From Stutzerimonas xanthomarina DSM 18231 (GTDB taxonomy: Bacteria > Pseudomonadota > Gammaproteobacteria > Pseudomonadales > Pseudomonadaceae), in NCBI RefSeq assembly GCF_900129835.1, contig NZ_FQXA01000002.1, positions 620,001 to 684,000 of the forward strand: a stretch of 64,000 nt of DNA. Reading direction: 5' to 3'. The notes under the pieces were generated by a model. It saw nothing but the letters and a program-made list of their open reading frames with translations, ran no database searches and was not told where the DNA came from. Of the stretch, positions 9,372 through 18,910 are shown in pieces. Both the position numbers and the translations under genes were made by a program. The first letter of the stretch is position 1. Every line of letters starts with the position of its first letter.

Positions 9372-10652
9372 TCACGCGTCAGGCGCGGCCCTGGCAGGCG
9401 GTTCGCTGTTCTCGTAAATAAGCAGCGGCTGAGAAGTACCTTCGATAACGCTCTCGTCGATGACTACCTTGCTGACGTCCTTCTGGGAAGGTATCTCATA
9501 CATGGTGTCCAACAATACGCCTTCGAGAATCGAACGCAGCCCTCGAGCACCGGTCTTGCGCTCCAGCGCGCGAGTTGCGACTGCTTTCAATGCATCGGTA
9601 CGGAACTCCAGATCGACACCTTCCAGTTCGAAAAGCTTGCTGTATTGCTTGGTCAGCGCGTTCTTCGGCTCAGTGAGGATCTGGATGAGCGCCGCTTCGT
9701 CGAGCTCATCAAGGGTTGCGATTACAGGCAAACGACCGACGAATTCGGGGATTAGACCGAATTTGACAAGATCATCCGGCTCAACCGAACGCAGCGACTC
9801 GCCAATCTTCTTGCCTGGCTCGGTGCTGCGAACCTCGGCGCTGAAGCCTATCCCACCTTTGGTTGCGCGACCCTGAATGACTTTTTCAAGCCCGGCAAAC
9901 GCACCACCGCAAATAAACAGAATGTTCCGCGTATCTACCTGGAGGAATTCCTGTTGAGGATGCTTACGCCCGCCTTGCGGTGGCACAGAGGCAACCGTGC
10001 CTTCGATGAGTTTCAACAACGCCTGCTGCACACCTTCACCGGACACGTCACGCGTGATCGACGGATTGTCAGACTTTCGCGAAATCTTATCGATCTCGTC
10101 GATATAGACGATGCCCATCTGGGCTTTTTCTACATCGTAATCGCACTTCTGCAGTAGCTTCTGAATGATGTTCTCAACGTCCTCGCCCACATAGCCGGCT
10201 TCTGTCAGCGTGGTCGCGTCAGCGATGGTGAAAGGAACATTCAGCAGCCTGGCCAGCGTCTCAGCAAGCAACGTCTTGCCTGAACCGGTCGGTCCGATAA
10301 GCAGTATGTTGCTCTTGCCCAGCTCGACTTCTTCCTTCTTGTCGCGCTGATTGAGTCGCTTGTAATGGTTGTACACAGCCACAGCCAAGATCTTCTTTGC
10401 GCGCTCCTGACCGATCACGTACTGGTCGAGGATGCCGCTGATTTCCTTGGGAGCAGGCAGCTTTTGCGAGGTGCTCTCGGCCTGTGCCTCTTGCACCTCC
10501 TCGCGGATGATGTCATTGCACAGGTCGACGCACTCGTCGCAGATAAAAACCGAGGGCCCGGCAATCAACTTGCGTACTTCATGCTGGCTTTTGCCGCAGA
10601 AAGAGCAATAGAGCAGCTTGCCGGAATCCTCGCCGTTGCGGGTGTCAGTCAT
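9372..10652 (-). CDS. clpX: ATP-dependent Clp protease ATP-binding subunit ClpX
   Basis: AAA+ unfoldase that feeds substrates such as ssrA-tagged proteins into ClpP; 426 aa, the family length. An N-terminal zinc-binding domain has Cys16, Cys19, Cys38 and Cys41 (CSFC, CDEC). Walker A is GPTGSGKT, Walker B is VYIDEIDK, and the IGF loop that docks on ClpP is present (KGGIGFSAE). I start at 10652 ([12 protein letters not shown]), the conserved N-terminus; the frame extends to 10733 without homology. It follows clpP with a gap of 117 bases and ends in a terminator. Confidence 0.97.
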   Translation of the reverse strand: MTDTRNGEDSGKLLYCSFCGKSQHEVRKLIAGPSVFICDECVDLCNDIIREEVQEAQAESTSQKLPAPKEISGILDQYVIGQERAKKILAVAVYNHYKRLNQRDKKEEVELGKSNILLIGPTGSGKTLLAETLARLLNVPFTIADATTLTEAGYVGEDVENIIQKLLQKCDYDVEKAQMGIVYIDEIDKISRKSDNPSITRDVSGEGVQQALLKLIEGTVASVPPQGGRKHPQQEFLQVDTRNILFICGGAFAGLEKVIQGRATKGGIGFSAEVRSTEPGKKIGESLRSVEPDDLVKFGLIPEFVGRLPVIATLDELDEAALIQILTEPKNALTKQYSKLFELEGVDLEFRTDALKAVATRALERKTGARGLRSILEGVLLDTMYEIPSQKDVSKVVIDESVIEGTSQPLLIYENSEPPARAAPDA

Positions 10653-10769
10653 TCGATCGATCCAATCGGGGAAGGCTTGTAATACAAGATGAAGGCAAAT
10701 GCAGGCATTTTCAAGGGCGCGCAAAGCGCACATGACGGATGCCCGCTAATTGCGCCCTCCAGACCAGCG

Positions 10770-11408
10770 TTAGACCGGCAGCTGCCGCTTTTCGTGAACT
10801 GCATCGACAACCCCGTACTCCAGCGCTCGCGTGGCACTCATGAAGTAGTCACGGTTGGTGTCGCGTTCAATCGTTTCCAGATCCTGCCCGGTATGGTGGG
10901 CCAGCAACTGGTTCAGCCGCTCACGGATGAAGAGGATTTCGCGAGCATGGATATCGATATCCGATGCCTGCCCCTGAAACCCCCCCAATGGCTGATGGAT
11001 CATTACGCGGGCATTCGGAAGGCAGAAACGCTTGCCTTTAGCTCCGCCAGCGAGCAGGAACGCGCCCATGCTGCACGCTTGACCGATGCAGGTGGTAGAA
11101 ACGTCTGCCTTGATGAACTGCATGGTGTCGTAGATAGCCATACCGGCAGTCACCGACCCGCCCGGGGAATTGATGTACAGGTGAATATCTTTCTCGGGGT
11201 TTTCCGCCTCGAGGAACAGCATCTGCGCGACAATCAGATTGGCCATGTAGTCTTCAACCTGGCCAACCATGAAAATCACCCGCTCCTTAAGGAGTCGGGA
11301 ATAGATATCATACGCCCGCTCGCCACGGGCGGATTGCTCGATGACCATCGGCACAAGGCCGCCTGCGGCCTGAATGTCTGGTGCTTGCATAAACGGATTG
11401 CCGGACAT
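10770..11408 (-). CDS. clpP: ATP-dependent Clp protease proteolytic subunit ClpP
   Basis: Serine protease that forms the tetradecameric chamber of ClpXP and ClpAP; 212 aa. The catalytic triad reads as Ser113 (GQACSMGA), His138 (MIHQPLGG) and Asp187. The conserved substrate-strand motif [10 protein letters not shown] is intact. I chose the ATG at 11408 (MSGNPF), which has AGGGAG about 12 bases upstream, over a TTG two codons earlier. It lies between tig and clpX, the standard gammaproteobacterial order. High confidence. Confidence 0.96.
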   Translation of the reverse strand: MSGNPFMQAPDIQAAGGLVPMVIEQSARGERAYDIYSRLLKERVIFMVGQVEDYMANLIVAQMLFLEAENPEKDIHLYINSPGGSVTAGMAIYDTMQFIKADVSTTCIGQACSMGAFLLAGGAKGKRFCLPNARVMIHQPLGGFQGQASDIDIHAREILFIRERLNQLLAHHTGQDLETIERDTNRDYFMSATRALEYGVVDAVHEKRQLPV

Positions 11409-11443
11409 GTCCAACGATACTCCCTATGTAACGCCGCAAAGAC

Positions 11444-11468
11444 ATAAGCCAGCTCGAGGCTGGCTTAT
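11444..11468 (-). terminator. Hairpin between tig and clpP
   Basis: Perfect 10-bp stem ATAAGCCAGC / GCTGGCTTAT with a 5-base loop (TCGAG). The T-tract on the minus strand is weak (GTCTTTG), so it may attenuate rather than fully terminate. Confidence 0.6.
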
Positions 11469-11495
11469 GAAAGTGCATTAAACGGTTGAAGAGAC

Positions 11496-12806
11496 TCAGG
11501 CAGCTTGCGGGGCTTCCGCAGGCTTCACTGCTTCTTCGTAGGAGACCGATTTGTCGGTCACTTTAGCCTGCTGCAGGACAGTATCTACAACTTGTTCTTC
11601 GAGCACAACCGAGCGAACTTCGTTCAACTGCTCGTCGTTCTTGTAGTACCAGGACACGACCTGTTCCGGCTCTTGGTAAGCGGAAGCCATTTCCTCGATC
11701 AGCTCGCGAACGCGCGCATCATCTGGCTTGAGCTCGTATTGCTTGACCACTTCGGCAACGATCAGACCCAGCACGACGCGACGGTTGGCCTGCTCTTCGA
11801 ACAACTCAGCCGGCAGCTGATCAGGCTTGATATTGCCGCCAAACTGCTGAACGGCCTGAACGCGCAGGCGGTTCACTTCGTTGTCAATCAGAGCCTTTGG
11901 TACGTCGATCGGGTTGGCGCTAACCAGACCTTCCATGACCTGGTTCTTGACCTTGGTCTTGATAGCCTGGCGCAGCTCGCGCTCCATGTTCTTTTTGACT
12001 TCAGCACGGAAGCCTTCGAGGCCGCCTTCCTGCACGCCGAACTGAGCAAAGAACTCATCGTTCAGTTCTGGCAGTTGTGGAGCCTCTACAGCGTTTACAG
12101 TAACGGTGAACTCGGCAGTTTTGCCTGCCAGATCGAGGTTCTGGTAGTCCTCGGGGAATGTCGGGTTGATGACCCGCTCTTCACCAGCCTTGGCGCCAAC
12201 CAGTGCGGACTCGAAGCCAGGAATCATGCGACCGGAACCCAGAACCAGTTGCGTACCCTGCGCGGATCCGCCAGGGAAGGCTTCACCGTCTATCTTACCG
12301 ACGAAATCGATGTTCAGCTGATCGCCGTCTTCAGCGACACGATCAACTTTTTCAAAACGAGTGTTCTGCTTGCGCAGGATTTCCAGCATGTTGTCGACGT
12401 CAGCATCGGCCACGTCAGCCTGCAGGCGCTCAACTTCGATGCCGTCCAAACCGGCTACTTTGAATTCCGGAAATACCTCGAACGTCGCGATGTACTCCAG
12501 ATCCTTGCCCTTTTCGAATACCTTCGGCTCGACCGCCGGCGCGCCGGCCGGGTTCAGCTTCTCGGCAACGACGGCTTCATAGAAGGTAGCCTGAATCAGG
12601 TCGCCCAATGCTTCCTGGCGTGCAGCCGCCTCATAACGCTGACGAATGACGCTCATCGGCACCTTACCGGGACGGAAGCCTGCGATTTTTGCACGGCTGG
12701 CGGTCTGTTGCAGACGCTTGTTGACTTCGGTCTCGATGCGCTCGACCGGCACGCCAATGGTCATGCGGCGCTCAAGAGCGGAGGTGCTTTCAACAGAAAC
12801 TTGCAT
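11496..12806 (-). CDS. tig: Trigger factor, ribosome-bound chaperone and prolyl isomerase
   Basis: Chaperone that binds nascent chains at the ribosome exit tunnel; 436 aa, the Pseudomonas length. The N-terminal ribosome-binding domain carries the docking motif region ([11 protein letters not shown]). A central FKBP-type isomerase domain follows (about 150-245, [20 protein letters not shown]), then a helical C-terminal chaperone domain. The start at 12806 ([14 protein letters not shown]) has GAGGAAAA upstream; the frame runs 18 codons further without homology. It is the first gene of the minus-strand tig-clpP-clpX-lon-hupB-ppiD block. Confidence 0.96.
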   Translation of the reverse strand: MQVSVESTSALERRMTIGVPVERIETEVNKRLQQTASRAKIAGFRPGKVPMSVIRQRYEAAARQEALGDLIQATFYEAVVAEKLNPAGAPAVEPKVFEKGKDLEYIATFEVFPEFKVAGLDGIEVERLQADVADADVDNMLEILRKQNTRFEKVDRVAEDGDQLNIDFVGKIDGEAFPGGSAQGTQLVLGSGRMIPGFESALVGAKAGEERVINPTFPEDYQNLDLAGKTAEFTVTVNAVEAPQLPELNDEFFAQFGVQEGGLEGFRAEVKKNMERELRQAIKTKVKNQVMEGLVSANPIDVPKALIDNEVNRLRVQAVQQFGGNIKPDQLPAELFEEQANRRVVLGLIVAEVVKQYELKPDDARVRELIEEMASAYQEPEQVVSWYYKNDEQLNEVRSVVLEEQVVDTVLQQAKVTDKSVSYEEAVKPAEAPQAA

Positions 12807-13160
12807 GGATTTTCCTCGTTGCACAGACATAAGCCGGCATTCCGGCCCCAGAATGGGCAAGCATTCTAGTGGCTCGTATCGGAGAAGTCACCCTACCTAT
12901 CAGGCCGCAACCAAACAGAACGGCGTGAGTTCGTTTTGTTTACCTGCGTCTGCCGATGTTCGCAAAGCCGTTGCTGATGGTTCACCAACGGGCTATGCAT
13001 CACATGGCTACACGGCCGAGATGACCAAGCGAGTACGTGGCATCGATGCAGCACGCCTACTGAACCTTATACGCGGCGCTTGTCGGTGCAGCTCTCACTT
13101 GAGTGGTCTATGTTTTGAATAGCAGTGTGACCGATCCCGAGCATGAGGATGAGACGAACC
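12807..13160. other. Intergenic region between divergent tig and the DoxX gene
   Basis: 354 bases that must hold the divergent promoters of tig and the DoxX gene. I see no tRNA, convincing hairpin, repeat or additional small gene. The DoxX gene has GAGGATGAG about 10 bases before its ATG. Confidence 0.5.
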
Positions 13161-13561
13161 ATGACTGATGATCTGGGAAAACTGGTGTTAAGGGTTTCGT
13201 TGGGTGTGCTGATTCTTTTGCATGGGCTCTTCAAGCTGCAGAACGGCATCGACGGGATTATCGGCATGCTAGCTAGCCATGGTCTGCCCGCTCTTTTGGC
13301 TTACGGCGTATATATATAGGCGAAGTGGTCGGGCCGGCATTGGTCATTGTTGGCGTGTTTACTCGGGTTGGCGCATTACTCATCGCAGTCAACATGCTCG
13401 CCGCCTTTGGACTGGTCCACCTGCAAGAGCTGTTCTCGCTCGGCCAGATGGGTGGCTGGGCGCTTGAGCTGCAAGGCATGTTTCTGTTTGGCTCAATTGC
13501 GGTCGCTCTGCTGGGTGCTGGCAGATTCAGTGTCGGCGGGACCGGGGGACGATATAACTGA
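13161..13561 (+). pseudogene. DoxX-family membrane protein, frameshifted in a (TA)5 tract
   Basis: Small four-helix membrane protein of the DoxX family (quinone or redox-associated; function not settled). Translation from the ATG at 13161 reads MTDDLGKLVLRVSLGVLILL up to GVYI and then hits TAG at 13317-13319. The rest of the family sequence (GEVVGPALVIVGVFTR to GAGRFSVGG) continues in another frame to the stop at 13561. The break is exactly in five TA dinucleotides at 13309-13318. Four would restore one 132-aa frame reading GVYIGEVVGP. Both halves look undamaged otherwise, so this is a recent pseudogene, a slippage-controlled switch or a sequencing error. Confidence 0.8.
13309..13318. repeat. 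(TA)5 dinucleotide tract at the DoxX frameshift
   Basis: Five tandem TA units in a GC-rich coding context. Removing one unit joins the two halves of the DoxX gene in frame. Confidence 0.95.
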
Positions 13562-13755
13562 TAAGTGTGCTTCGCAAACCGCCCCCTCGGCGACCGGAGC
13601 TAGAATGCCCAGTACTTACGCACGATAGAGCCCGCGACTGAGGGATCGCTGCGCAACGATGTTCGCTTTTGCTCGATAACAATCAATCGCATTGAATCCG
13701 GCCACATCGGCGGCGCTTTATTCAACATGCCATAAACAATGCCCGTGATAATCCG

Positions 13756-14160
13756 ATGACCGCCTCTGTTTCGATACGTCAGCCCTGCCCTCCTGCCGCC
13801 TGCATCTGTGGGCGCGAGCAGTTGCTTGAGGCGCCCGATAACAATGATCTGCGTATTCTCCGGCTGACGCGCCAGGAGGAAAACCGGCTGATTTCCCGCC
13901 TGGAAAACCTGGAAGACATGGAAGACCTTGAGCGCATGCAGCGACGCATCTACGAGCAGCTGGGGATTCGCCTTCATATCGCACCGGGTTTCAGCGAAGT
14001 GCGCAGCATGCGGGGCATTCGCATCGACATAGAGGACTTGCCAGGATTGTGCCGCAAGACCCGGCAGTCGATTCCGGCGGCGATCCGCCGCGGCTTGGAA
14101 AAGCGCCCGGAAATCGCGTTCAGCCTGCTCAATGCACACGACCTGTTGCGCGATGCGTGA
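13756..14160 (+). CDS. Conserved hypothetical protein with an N-terminal CPxxxCxCG motif
   Basis: Predicted soluble protein of 134 aa with no signal peptide or membrane segment. Cys-rich start CPPAACICGRE (Cys11, Cys16, Cys18) is followed by a charged helical stretch with a predicted coiled-coil look (EENRLISRLENLEDMEDLERMQ, about 41-62), then a compact C-terminal part with GIRIDIEDLPGLCRKTRQ. I recall similar proteins in other Pseudomonas genomes, none with a known function. The cysteines could bind a metal, but this is a guess. The ATG at 13756 is the first good start. It is separated from the DoxX gene by 194 bases and from the TRAP operon by 288 bases. Confidence 0.7.
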   Translation: MTASVSIRQPCPPAACICGREQLLEAPDNNDLRILRLTRQEENRLISRLENLEDMEDLERMQRRIYEQLGIRLHIAPGFSEVRSMRGIRIDIEDLPGLCRKTRQSIPAAIRRGLEKRPEIAFSLLNAHDLLRDA

Positions 14161-14448
14161 GAATCGAGCCGAACTACGACCGAAAGCGCGCCGTTGGCAC
14201 TCACGGTTGCCATCTGCGATAGTTGCCCGGCCGGCCTATCGCGCTGGTCTGCTGCTAGCCCACAAGGCTGGCAGTGCTTGTGACGCCTTGCGAGTCCTGC
14301 TGCTTGCTACCCGCCCGCAGCCTGTCGCGTCCTTCGCGCAACCCGCGCGTTTCGATGGCTCACCCGCCATCGCTAAGCCGATCGCTGCTGCCAGTGCTCG
14401 GCCGTTCGCCCATAACAACCAAAACACCAATCCGAACAAGGACGCCCC
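14161..14448. other. Leader region of the first TRAP operon
   Basis: 288 bases without a convincing gene. Its 3' end carries an A/C-rich stretch (AACAACCAAAACACCAATCC) and the dctP ribosome site AAGGA. The A/C-rich stretch resembles a Crc/Hfq target but does not match AANAANAA exactly. Confidence 0.35.
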
Positions 14449-15444
14449 ATGAAACTGACCCGTTGCTTGACCGCACTGGCTGCCGCTGCTGCGCTCTCCG
14501 CCACCTTTGCCGCTTCGGCCCGTGAATACTCCGTTTCCACTGTGCTTTCCGATGCCTTCCCCTGGGGTCAGGCCGCGCAGAAGTGGGCAGACCTGGTTGA
14601 GGAGCGTTCGAATGGCGAAATTACTTTACGCGTGTACCCCAACGCTCAACTGGTCGCTGGCGACCAGACCAAGGAATTCTCTGCGATGCGGTCCGGATTG
14701 ATCGACATGGCCGTCGGATCGACTATCAACTGGTCGCCACAAGTTCCGGAGCTCAACCTCTTTTCCCTGCCCTTCCTGATGGCAAACAGCGCCGACCTCG
14801 ACGCCATCACGCAGGGGCAGGCGGGCGAGCAAGCATTCGCCGCTATCGAAAAACGCGGCATTGTCCCGCTGGCCTGGGGTGAAAACGGTTTCCGTGAGAT
14901 ATCCAACTCGGTCAAGCCTGTGAAGACGCCTGCCGACCTGAAAGGTCTGAAGATCCGTGTAGTCGGTTCGCCCCTGTTTCAGGACACCTTCACCGCACTG
15001 GGCGCCAACCCGACCCAAATGAGCTGGGCCGACGCCAAACCGGCGTTAACTACCGGTGCAGTTGATGGCCAGGAGAACCCGCTGTCGGTGTTCGACGTGG
15101 CACGAGTCGATCAGGTCGGGCAGAAATACCTGACGCTCTGGCATTACATGGCTGACCCGCTGATTTTCGCGGTCAACCAGCGGATCTGGAAAGAGCTGCC
15201 AGAAGCCGACCGCGAGCTACTGCGCCAGGCCGCCATCGACGCGGGCAAATGGGAGATCGAGTTGTCGCGCAACGGCGAGGCCAAACGCCTGGAAGACATC
15301 CGCGCTCGCGGCGTCGAGGTCACTGAACTGAGCGAGGCCGAGCAGCAGGCGTTCGCCGATGCGACTCGCAGCGTGCAGGAGAAGTGGACGTCGAAGATCG
15401 GCGTCGATCTGGTCGAGGCAGCCCGCGCGGCCGTAGCAAAGTAA
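14449..15444 (+). CDS. dctP: TRAP transporter substrate-binding protein (DctP family)
   Basis: Periplasmic binding protein of a tripartite ATP-independent transporter for an organic acid or related anion; 331 aa. A Sec signal peptide (MKLTRCLTALAAAAALSATFAASA) is cleaved after about residue 24. The DctP fold is recognisable in LRVYPNAQLVAGDQTKEF, ENGFREISNSVKPVKTPADL, LKGLKIRV and the signature DGQENPLS. The substrate cannot be read from sequence. It leads the operon dctP-dctQ-dctM; an intercistronic hairpin follows, which would keep its mRNA more abundant than the permease message. Confidence 0.88.
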   Translation: MKLTRCLTALAAAAALSATFAASAREYSVSTVLSDAFPWGQAAQKWADLVEERSNGEITLRVYPNAQLVAGDQTKEFSAMRSGLIDMAVGSTINWSPQVPELNLFSLPFLMANSADLDAITQGQAGEQAFAAIEKRGIVPLAWGENGFREISNSVKPVKTPADLKGLKIRVVGSPLFQDTFTALGANPTQMSWADAKPALTTGAVDGQENPLSVFDVARVDQVGQKYLTLWHYMADPLIFAVNQRIWKELPEADRELLRQAAIDAGKWEIELSRNGEAKRLEDIRARGVEVTELSEAEQQAFADATRSVQEKWTSKIGVDLVEAARAAVAK

Positions 15445-15455
15445 AAACCGTTTTA

Positions 15456-15478
15456 CCCGGCGGCGCGATGCCGTCGGG
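15456..15478 (+). terminator. Intercistronic hairpin between dctP and dctQ
   Basis: Nine-base stem CCCGGCGGC / GCCGTCGGG with one G-T pair and a 5-base loop, directly after the dctP stop and without a T-tract. Such hairpins after binding-protein genes commonly stabilise the upstream message. Confidence 0.55.
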
Positions 15479-15492
15479 ATTCGAGGAAACCC

Positions 15493-15969
15493 ATGAACAA
15501 TCGACAGGACGCGCGCCTTGAGCGCGTGTTGGCTACCCTGGCGCTGGTAATCATCAGCCTGATCAGCCTGGCCAATGTGATGGTGCGCTACTTCACCGAT
15601 GCATCATTCGCCTTTACCGAAGAAATCTCCGTTTTTCTCCTTGTGATTCTCACCTTCGCCGGCGCATCGGTGGCCATGCGCAGCAACCGTCACATCCGCA
15701 TCGGATTTGCCGAGCGGATGTTTCCGCGCCTGCGTACACCGCTGATCCTGCTGCAGTGGCTGGCCAGCGTATTAGTGCTCGGCATGGTCATCTGGTACGG
15801 CGGGCAATTTGCGCTGGAGGAACGCCAATGGGAGTCCGAATCTCCCGGCCTGGGACTGCCGAACTGGTGGTATGTGGTCTGGCTGCCATTGCTGGCGTTG
15901 TTGATGGGCATACGCCTGACTCAGATGACGATCGACCGGCTGCGCGGGAGGCTCACCGATGAGCCCTGA
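15493..15969 (+). CDS. dctQ: TRAP transporter small permease (DctQ family)
   Basis: Small membrane subunit of the TRAP transporter, 158 aa, with four hydrophobic segments (about 14-32, 45-62, 83-103, 120-140). Family landmarks are NVMVRYFTDASFAFTEEISVFL and AMRSNRHIRIG. GAGGAA precedes the ATG. The end overlaps dctM by 11 bases, so translation of the two is probably coupled. Confidence 0.88.
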   Translation: MNNRQDARLERVLATLALVIISLISLANVMVRYFTDASFAFTEEISVFLLVILTFAGASVAMRSNRHIRIGFAERMFPRLRTPLILLQWLASVLVLGMVIWYGGQFALEERQWESESPGLGLPNWWYVVWLPLLALLMGIRLTQMTIDRLRGRLTDEP

Positions 15970-17254
15970 TCTATGGATGCTTGCCAGCTTCCTACTGTTG
16001 TTGCTGATCGGTGTACCAGTGGCATTTTCGCTGGCGCTGTCAGGCGCCATCGGCATCCTTGCCGGCCTATCACCGGACATGCTCGCCACGCTCGGCACCA
16101 ATACCTACAACGGCGTCGCCAAATATCCCTTGATTGCCATTCCGCTGTTCATCCTCACGGGGCTGGTGTTCGAGAAATCTGGCGTGGCGCTACGCCTGGT
16201 GCGCTTCGCCCAAGCCTTGATCGGTCCGCGTCACGGCGGCCTGGCGATGGTCGCTATCCTGGTTTGTCTGATCATGGGAGGCATGAGCGGCTCCGGTCCG
16301 GCCGATGCGGCCGCAGTTGCCATGGTGATGTTGCCGAGCATGACCCGCGCCGGCTACCCCAAGCCGTTTTCGGCAACGCTGATCGCCGCATCCGCCTCGA
16401 CGGCGATTCTGATCCCGCCGTCCATTGCACTGATCCTTTATTCCATCGTGGTTCCAGGCGTCGACTTGCGGGCCTTGTTTGCAGCTGGCCTGTTCCCCGG
16501 AATCATTGCCGGTCTTGTGCTGCTACTACCGGCCTGGCTGTTGGCTCGCCGCTACGGTTGGGAGAATCCGGAAGGTGCTGAGCGCCCACCGCTTGGCGAA
16601 AGCTTCCGTCAAGCATTGCCGGCACTCTTTGCTCCCGTACTGATTCTCGGCGGCCTGCGCAGCGGCCTGTTTACACCGACCGAAGCCGCGGTGGCTGGCG
16701 TGACCTATGGCGTGGTCATCGGCTTGTTCGTTACGCGCGAACTGGACTGGCGCAACCTCTGGCGACTCTGTGGCGAGGCAGCGGTCATCTCCGGCGTAGT
16801 GATGCTGATTATTGCGTTGGCCGGCATCTTCGCCTGGGCCGGCACCATGCTTGGCACCTTCCGTCACCTCGCCGAATGGCTGATCTCGTTGTCTGATAAC
16901 GGCACGGTGCTGCTGATCCTGGTGATGGTTGCGGTGCTGCTGGCCGGCATGCTGCTGGACGCAATTTCCATTTATCTGATCCTGATGCCAATCCTGATTC
17001 CAGTGATGCAGCACTTCGGCTGGAACCCGGTGTGGTTCGGTATTTTGCTGGCAATGAACATTGCGATCGGCCAGTTCACCCCTCCCGTCGCGATAAACCT
17101 GATGGTTACCGCTGAGGTCGCCAAGATCCGCCTGGAGCAGACAGTTGGCTGGGCCATGCTATTCGTTCTGGTGATGGGCAGCGCGCTCATCCTGGTGGCG
17201 ATTTTTCCGGAAATTGCGTTGTGGTTGCCTAGAATGCTGGGCTATGCGGTCTAG
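15959..17254 (+). CDS. dctM: TRAP transporter large permease (DctM family)
   Basis: Large membrane subunit carrying the sodium-coupled transport path; 431 aa with about twelve hydrophobic segments. Typical DctM motifs are GGMSGSGPADAAAVAMVMLPSM, ASASTAILIPPSIALILYS, GLFTPTEAAV and FTPPVAINLMV. It overlaps the end of dctQ by 11 bases. It is followed by a long perfect hairpin at 17307-17343 and faces the oxidoreductase gene on the other strand. Confidence 0.92.
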   Translation: MSPDLWMLASFLLLLLIGVPVAFSLALSGAIGILAGLSPDMLATLGTNTYNGVAKYPLIAIPLFILTGLVFEKSGVALRLVRFAQALIGPRHGGLAMVAILVCLIMGGMSGSGPADAAAVAMVMLPSMTRAGYPKPFSATLIAASASTAILIPPSIALILYSIVVPGVDLRALFAAGLFPGIIAGLVLLLPAWLLARRYGWENPEGAERPPLGESFRQALPALFAPVLILGGLRSGLFTPTEAAVAGVTYGVVIGLFVTRELDWRNLWRLCGEAAVISGVVMLIIALAGIFAWAGTMLGTFRHLAEWLISLSDNGTVLLILVMVAVLLAGMLLDAISIYLILMPILIPVMQHFGWNPVWFGILLAMNIAIGQFTPPVAINLMVTAEVAKIRLEQTVGWAMLFVLVMGSALILVAIFPEIALWLPRMLGYAV

Positions 17255-17306
17255 CTTCACCCGAGCTCCTGCTGGAGCTTACGGGTCAGCCGACGGAACG
17301 GCTGCG

Positions 17307-17343
17307 AGGACGGGCGATGTCGGCTACCGACATCGCCCGTCCT
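17307..17343. terminator. 17-bp perfect hairpin between dctM and the oxidoreductase gene
   Basis: AGGACGGGCGATGTCGG pairs over 17 bp with its exact complement at 17327-17343 around a 3-base loop (CTA). There is no T-tract on either side. It lies between convergent genes, so transcription termination or mRNA end protection is likely; a repeat element is the alternative. Confidence 0.65.
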
Positions 17344-17435
17344 GCACGCGTGAAATAGAGCAAGTCGAGCCCTGCCCCGAAGCTTGAACTGACAGAGCAA
17401 GCAGCTTGCTGACGTTCCTCAGTATGGACCCGTTG

Positions 17436-18668
17436 TCAGCTGCTCATCGCCGCCATCGGCACGCGCCCATGGTCCGCAGACACCTTACTCGGAACGGTTG
17501 CAGGTGCGGCGCGCTGCTGCATGACGATGTCCAGAACGCGGCTGGGCAGAATGTCGATGTCATCGAAGGTAATCAGCTGGCCCGGCTCAACCGCACGCCG
17601 CAGCGCGGTCTTGCGTAGCAGGCCGATCGGGACGTGATCCGGATGCTGATCGAGCTTCAGTGCCTCACCGCGAAACTGGAATCCGCCAATGCCTCGCTCG
17701 ATCAGCTCACCTGGGCGCATGGCTCGCTTGGCAATCGCTCCCACGCCCAGGGTCGGTGCGGTGGAGTTATTCAGCAATACATCACCACCATCGAGCACGC
17801 GGCGCACGGTTTTGCCGACCTCCAGCGAACAGAGATGGAACGGGCGCACCAGCGTGTAATAAGGTCCAGGGCCAAGCTTGAAATACTCGATCGCAGCACG
17901 CTGATCATCATCGTGGCGGCAGACCAGGAACACACCACCGGCTGGATAGCCGGAGGGAACCACGTAATCGACGATGGGCTGTCCCAGCCGGTCGGCCATC
18001 ATACCCAGCAGGTTGCCCGATTCGGTCAAGTTGGTCGAAGCCAGACCTTCCAGCCCCTGCTTGGAAATAGTCGCGCCCAGGCCGTTGCCGACAATGGCTT
18101 GTTCGATCTGCACCTTGGTGCCGTCGGTGAACGAAGTGGTCTGGTCTACGCTTATGCCCTGTCGCTTTGCCCAGTACCTCATGTCTTCAACCGAGGGATC
18201 ATGGTTCAGATAGCCCTTCATATTGCCGTAGACCAAGGGTTTGAAACCCATCATCAAGGCTTCTTCATGAAGTGCCGCCAATGAACCCGGCTGGTCGCCC
18301 TCGGCCTCGGTAATGAAGCCTTTTGCCGCCAGGTAAGACCCCGTGGTGACCTGCAGTTCGGCGTTGATTGTCACGACTGGTAAGCCAGCCTCGAACGCGC
18401 GTTCAATAACCTCGGTGCCATGAAACACATCGCCGCTGCACTCCACAATCAAGCCCGCACCATCAATAAGATGGTCGACGGAGTTGGTGAGCCGCTCAGG
18501 CAGCGGAAAGTCAGTAAAGGAATTCAACGGGCGACGGGTCAAGACGCGCGAAACTTCAATATCCTGGTAGTGCTGCTTGATCAGCCGAATAAAGCAGTGG
18601 GCGATCATCCCTGTGCCGGATACACCGATCTTCTTCTTGATGTGCGAGGTAGACATGAGCGAATCCAT
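17436..18668 (-). CDS. Predicted homoserine dehydrogenase-like oxidoreductase with C-terminal SAF domain
   Basis: NAD(P)-binding oxidoreductase of the COG4091 type, 410 aa, probably cytosolic. A Rossmann motif GVSGTGMIAHCF is near the N-terminus (about 15-26), followed by VECSGDVFHGTEV and a central substrate domain with YGNMKGYLNHDPS. The C-terminal third (about 310-385) reads as a SAF domain (AKRAMRPGELIERGIGGF, GLLRKTALRRAVEPGQLI). The reaction is not known for most members. The ATG at 18668 and one at 18656 both lack a clear ribosome site; I took the longer. It is convergent with a TRAP operon, so a role with the imported substrate is possible but unproven. Confidence 0.75.
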   Translation of the reverse strand: MDSLMSTSHIKKKIGVSGTGMIAHCFIRLIKQHYQDIEVSRVLTRRPLNSFTDFPLPERLTNSVDHLIDGAGLIVECSGDVFHGTEVIERAFEAGLPVVTINAELQVTTGSYLAAKGFITEAEGDQPGSLAALHEEALMMGFKPLVYGNMKGYLNHDPSVEDMRYWAKRQGISVDQTTSFTDGTKVQIEQAIVGNGLGATISKQGLEGLASTNLTESGNLLGMMADRLGQPIVDYVVPSGYPAGGVFLVCRHDDDQRAAIEYFKLGPGPYYTLVRPFHLCSLEVGKTVRRVLDGGDVLLNNSTAPTLGVGAIAKRAMRPGELIERGIGGFQFRGEALKLDQHPDHVPIGLLRKTALRRAVEPGQLITFDDIDILPSRVLDIVMQQRAAPATVPSKVSADHGRVPMAAMSS

Positions 18669-18875
18669 TCAAAAGGCAACGACGTTCTGACCGCAGCGGC
18701 AGGAAAAAATTTTAGGGCAGGGTAAATCAGGCCTGTCGCGGTAGGCTGACGCGGTTGCGTTTGCAAAAACCACGTACTGGAAGCTAAGCGTTAGCAGCGC
18801 GATCCGGCCAATTGATTAACGGCTCTGGAGACGAGCGATCTAGCGGTATTTTTGTCGCCAGACATCAGAAGCAAA

Positions 18876-18898
18876 GGAAGCGGCGTTGCACCGCTCCC
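18876..18898 (-). terminator. Intrinsic terminator after tpx
   Basis: Eight-base stem (GGGAGCGG / CCGCTTCC, one G-T pair) with a 7-base loop. On the minus strand it is followed by TTTGCTTCTG, 13 bases after the tpx stop. Confidence 0.6.
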
Positions 18899-18910
18899 TA
18901 TTGGCCGAAC

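Noticed and set aside
11505-12869. 454-codon plus-strand frame opposite trigger factor
   Set aside because: Exact shadow of tig; no recognisable domain and no ribosome site.
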